DNA of 6,775 bases, taken from positions 1 to 6,775 of the forward strand of contig CAYGWP010000094.1 of NCBI GenBank assembly GCA_964353455.1. The letters are read 5' to 3'. Shown here one piece after another: positions 5,001-6,775 of this stretch. This DNA is from CAYGWP01 sp964353455 (GTDB taxonomy: Bacteria; Planctomycetota; Phycisphaerae; FEN-1346). Position numbers and translations under genes: made by a program. Every line of letters starts with the position of its first letter. Within the stretch, counting starts at the first letter, position 1. The notes below the pieces were generated by a model. It was given only the letters and a program-made list of their open reading frames with translations, searched no databases and was not told the origin of the DNA.

Positions 5001-6059
5001 ATGCCACGCGAACGCATCGTAAGTCCCGATAGCCAGGGCCCCGAAGAAGAAGGCTTCACCCTGAGCCTGCGGCCGAAGAGGCTCATCGACGTCATCGGCC
5101 AGAACGACCTGAGGGAGAAGATCTCCATCGCCATCGCCGCCGCCAAGGCGCGTGGCGAGCCGCTGGAGCACATCCTCTTCCACGGGCCGCCGGGCCTGGG
5201 GAAGACCACGATGGCCCACGTGGTTGCGGCCGAGATGGGGGCGGGCATCAAGACGACCAGCGGCCCTGCCCTCACGCGGCCGGCCGACCTCGTGGGAATC
5301 CTCACGAACCTCCAGAAGGGTGATGTGCTTTTTATCGATGAGGCCCATCGCCTGGGGCCGGTGGTCGAGGAGTTCATCTATCCGGCGATGGAGGAATTCC
5401 GGATCGACATAACGGTTGACCGCGGGAGTTTCGCGCGGACCATAAACGTGCCGCTCCAGCCGTTCACGCTCATCGGGGCGACGACGAGGGCGGGGTTCCT
5501 CTCGGCGCCGCTACGGGAGCGGTTCGGCCTGTTTCACCACTTCGAGTTCTACCCCGAGGAGGACCTCCTTGAGATCGCGCGGCGGTCGGCGAAGTTGCTG
5601 GGCCTGGAGGCCGAGCCGGCGGCGCTCTCGGAGGTCGCCCGCCGCAGCCGCGGCACGCCGCGCGTCTGCATCCGCCTGATGCGCCGCGTGCGCGATTACG
5701 CCCAGGTAAAGGGCGACGGCCGCGCGACACACAAGGCCGCACGCGAGGCCCTGGCGATGGAGGCCGTGGACCATGCGGGCCTCGATGAACTCGACCGGAA
5801 GTTCCTGCGGACGATTATGGATGTGTATAAGGGCGGCCCAGCCGGCGTCGAGGCGATTGCCGCCACACTCAACGAGGAAGTCGATACGCTCGTCGATATG
5901 GTCGAGCCGTACCTGCTTAAGATCGGCTACGTCGGCCGCACCCGCCAGGGCCGCGTTGCCACGGCCGCAGCCTATAAGCACCTGGACCTCAAGCCCCCCG
6001 CAGGCCTCGGCAAACCGGGGAAGGCCGGCCAGCCTGACCTTTTTGATGAAGATAATTAG
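5001..6059 (+). CDS. ruvB: Holliday junction DNA helicase motor subunit RuvB
   Basis: RuvB is the hexameric AAA+ ATPase that pulls DNA through RuvA-bound junctions (branch migration). From ATG 5001 the protein has 352 residues. Walker A is GPPGLGKT (62-69), Walker B is DVLFIDEAHR (108-117), and sensor 1 is TLIGATTRAG (156-165). The arginine-finger region is LRERFG (171-176), with R174 the expected finger, and sensor 2 lies in RGTPRVCIRLMRRVRD (217-232). The winged-helix DNA-binding domain ends with GRTRQGRVAT (312-321). The RuvA-contacting beta-hairpin lies around 137-152. A weak GAGAG site precedes ATG 5001; an in-frame TTG at 4956 would read through a hairpin repeat and is rejected. The tail AGQPDLFDEDN (342-352) extends past the usual end and resembles a sliding-clamp-binding peptide. 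It is the last gene of the block. Confidence 0.97.
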   Translation: MPRERIVSPDSQGPEEEGFTLSLRPKRLIDVIGQNDLREKISIAIAAAKARGEPLEHILFHGPPGLGKTTMAHVVAAEMGAGIKTTSGPALTRPADLVGILTNLQKGDVLFIDEAHRLGPVVEEFIYPAMEEFRIDITVDRGSFARTINVPLQPFTLIGATTRAGFLSAPLRERFGLFHHFEFYPEEDLLEIARRSAKLLGLEAEPAALSEVARRSRGTPRVCIRLMRRVRDYAQVKGDGRATHKAAREALAMEAVDHAGLDELDRKFLRTIMDVYKGGPAGVEAIAATLNEEVDTLVDMVEPYLLKIGYVGRTRQGRVATAAAYKHLDLKPPAGLGKPGKAGQPDLFDEDN

Positions 6060-6076
6060 CCCTACAACACCACTTT

Positions 6077-6104
6077 GCGCGGCGGGTCTCCGCACCCGCC
6101 GCGC
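6077..6104. repeat. 28-bp palindromic intergenic repeat, copy 2
   Basis: It is identical over all 28 bp to copy 1 at 1239-1266: stem GCGCGGCGGGT / ACCCGCCGCGC with loop CTCCGC. It starts 17 bp after the ruvB stop. The flanks differ from copy 1 (TTT before, GAGG after), so only the palindrome itself is conserved. Without a T tract it would be at best a weak intrinsic terminator, though such a hairpin could protect the 3' end of the ruv transcript. Confidence 0.85.
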
Positions 6105-6191
6105 GAGGCTCTTGGCAGGGTCGTGAACGCCGATTATCACGTGAGGCAGGCATGAAGTTTCTGTCATATCGGCGGGAGAATCCTGCCATCC

Positions 6192-6209
6192 CGGCATTTG
6201 ATAATGCCG
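6192..6209. promoter_or_regulatory. Operator-like palindrome over the -35 box
   Basis: CGGCATT (6192-6198) and AATGCCG (6203-6209) form a perfect 7-bp inverted repeat with a 4-bp centre, TGAT. It overlaps the proposed -35 hexamer at 6198-6203. Position and symmetry fit a repressor operator; no regulator gene is in view. It could also be a chance palindrome or an mRNA hairpin. Confidence 0.4.
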
Positions 6210-6225
6210 AGAACGAAGTTATACT
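6198..6225 (+). promoter_or_regulatory. Sigma70-type promoter of the DUF3302 gene
   Basis: TTGATA (6198-6203, 5 of 6) is followed after 16 bp by TATACT (6220-6225, 5 of 6). This is the best promoter match in the window and places the transcript start near 6232, about 45 nt before the ATG. The local sequence is more AT-rich than its surroundings. Confidence 0.65.
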
Positions 6226-6265
6226 GTCTTAATCACGCGAATTTGAGCAATTCGGCCCGCAACAA

Positions 6266-6273
6266 GGGAGGTG
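6266..6273 (+). promoter_or_regulatory. Strong Shine-Dalgarno that fixes the DUF3302 start
   Basis: GGGAGGTG lies a few bases before ATG 6277 and closely matches the complement of the 16S 3' end. It decides in favour of 6277 over the in-frame GTG at 6271, which lies inside the site. It is the only strong site of this kind in the window. Confidence 0.85.
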
Positions 6274-6276
6274 GTC

Positions 6277-6618
6277 ATGGAGCGCGAAGGCATTATCATC
6301 CTGTTGGTCTTGGCCGGGGTGTTCATATTGATGATTATTCTTGCCTCCCGGCCGGGCGTTATCGCAAGGAAACGCAGGCACCCGAGCGCCGAGGCGATCA
6401 ACGTCTGCGGATGGATCGGTCTCGTCATCTGGCCGTGCTGGATCGTCGCCTATATATGGGCGCACACCGTTCCCGACCGATTGAGGGATGCGAGGATTGC
6501 CCTGCAAACCAAGGCGCTGGCCGCGGCGAAGGCCAAGCGTGCCGCCGGCGGTCCCGACCCCCGCCGAGCTGCCGCCGATATCGTCGCCCGAGCGTCTGGC
6601 GCCAGGAAAAAACCGTGA
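6277..6618 (+). CDS. DUF3302 family inner-membrane protein (YiaW/YibI-like)
   Basis: The 113-residue product has two hydrophobic helices, about 5-24 (GIIILLVLAGVFILMIILAS) and 44-62 (within CGWIGLVIWPCWIVAYIWA). The loop between them reads RKRRHPSAEAINVCGW and the second helix is followed by PDR. This pattern (KKR-HP-A-AI-V-GW then WP...IWA then P-R) matches my memory of E. coli YiaW, the DUF3302 family. The C-terminus is a Lys/Arg/Ala-rich, probably cytoplasmic tail (about 66-113), possibly helical. Function is unknown. In enterobacteria, relatives sit beside HlyD-type membrane-fusion protein genes (yiaV, yibH), suggesting a role in an envelope export complex, but no such gene starts in the 157 bp that remain. 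It has its own promoter, a possible operator and a strong ribosome binding site, so it is independent of ruvB. Confidence 0.85.
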   Translation: MEREGIIILLVLAGVFILMIILASRPGVIARKRRHPSAEAINVCGWIGLVIWPCWIVAYIWAHTVPDRLRDARIALQTKALAAAKAKRAAGGPDPRRAAADIVARASGARKKP

Positions 6619-6634
6619 CAATACAAGAGGTGGT

Positions 6635-6707
6635 GCGGGGGGGGAACTCGAAGCGACAGACTGAAGGCAACCCCTTACCCCCCGGAACTCCGGCCGTGCC
6701 CCCCCGC
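6635..6707. repeat. G/C-homopolymer inverted repeat downstream of the DUF3302 gene
   Basis: GCGGGGGGG (6635-6643, part of a G8 run at 6637-6644) is matched by CCCCCCCGC (6699-6707), with a further C6 run at 6678-6683. The arms are 55 bp apart. The runs could pair as a stem or slip during replication. No terminator T tract follows. The stretch between the arms has no gene I can support. Confidence 0.5.
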
Positions 6708-6717
6708 CAAACCAAGT

Positions 6718-6774
6718 TTCCTGGCAGTAAAGGTGTCAGGCAGTAAAGGGGTCAGGAGCGTTGTCTTCCAGGAA
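6718..6774. mobile_element. Possible border of a REP/RAYT-type mobile element (runs off the window)
   Basis: A 16-bp tandem repeat, GGCAGTAAAGGTGTCA (6723-6738) and GGCAGTAAAGGGGTCA (6739-6754), differs at one base. It is framed by inverted arms TTCCTGG (6718-6724) and CCAGGAA (6768-6774). From memory, AAAGGGGTCAGGAGC-like strings are common beside genes for REP-associated tyrosine (IS200-like) transposases in GC-rich environmental bacteria. No transposase is visible here, so this is a suggestion only. Confidence 0.4.
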
Positions 6775-6775
6775 C

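Noticed and set aside
6171..6187. GGCGGGA-GAA-TCCTGCC hairpin as a terminator after ruvB
   Set aside because: It contains a G-T pair, has no T tract and lies over 100 bp after the stop codon.
6152..6232. 26-codon frame MKFLSYRRENPAIPAFDNAENEVILS* with GTGAGG 5 nt ahead
   Set aside because: The ribosome binding site is fair, but the frame overlaps the -35, palindrome and -10 of the DUF3302 promoter and matches nothing known. Kept only as a remote leader-peptide possibility.

Overview
The window is a roughly 65% GC stretch of bacterial chromosome with every recognisable gene on the + strand. The gene content is mostly housekeeping. A Planctomycetota origin (Phycisphaerae-like or a neighbouring uncultured lineage) is my best inference. 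It rests on the form of RuvA (an extended GNP..PRLVGFL segment after the OB fold), the KMGKS version of the CysS signature, the secreted proline-rich TPR protein, the ispF-cysS-ruvCAB neighbourhood and the style of the intergenic repeats. No rRNA or marker gene is present to prove it.

Layout. (1) Positions 3-1139 hold the 3' part of a gene for an exported-looking protein with a long Pro/Ala/Lys/Glu-rich linker and a C-terminal TPR-like domain. It is closed by a strong intrinsic terminator at 1167-1206. (2) A second block of five genes follows: ispF (MEP isoprenoid pathway), cysS (cysteinyl-tRNA synthetase), ruvC (Holliday-junction resolvase), ruvA and ruvB (junction-binding and branch-migration motor). 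The gaps of 51 to about 190 bp carry no clear terminator on the + strand, so co-transcription from a promoter near 1286-1314 is plausible but not proven. (3) Beyond ruvB, a good sigma70-type promoter with a palindrome over its -35 box leads to a 113-residue two-helix membrane protein of the DUF3302 (YiaW/YibI) type. (4) The right edge (6635-6775) holds an inverted repeat, a 16-bp tandem repeat and another inverted repeat, which look like the border of a mobile or REP-type element that continues outside the window.

How the genes work together: RuvA and RuvB drive branch migration of Holliday junctions and RuvC cuts them, so ruvCAB is one functional module. IspF and CysS are unrelated essential functions that share the gene string. 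The TPR protein and the DUF3302 protein belong to separate transcription units.

I found no defence system, CRISPR array or new multi-gene system. The unusual material is in the gaps and gene edges: every intergenic gap carries palindromic or tandem repeat elements, several present twice with exact or compensatory conservation. ispF appears to have ATC where its ATG should be. The 3' third of cysS is a low-GC island. RuvB ends in a sequence resembling a sliding-clamp-binding motif. The DUF3302 gene lacks its usual HlyD-family partner within the visible sequence.
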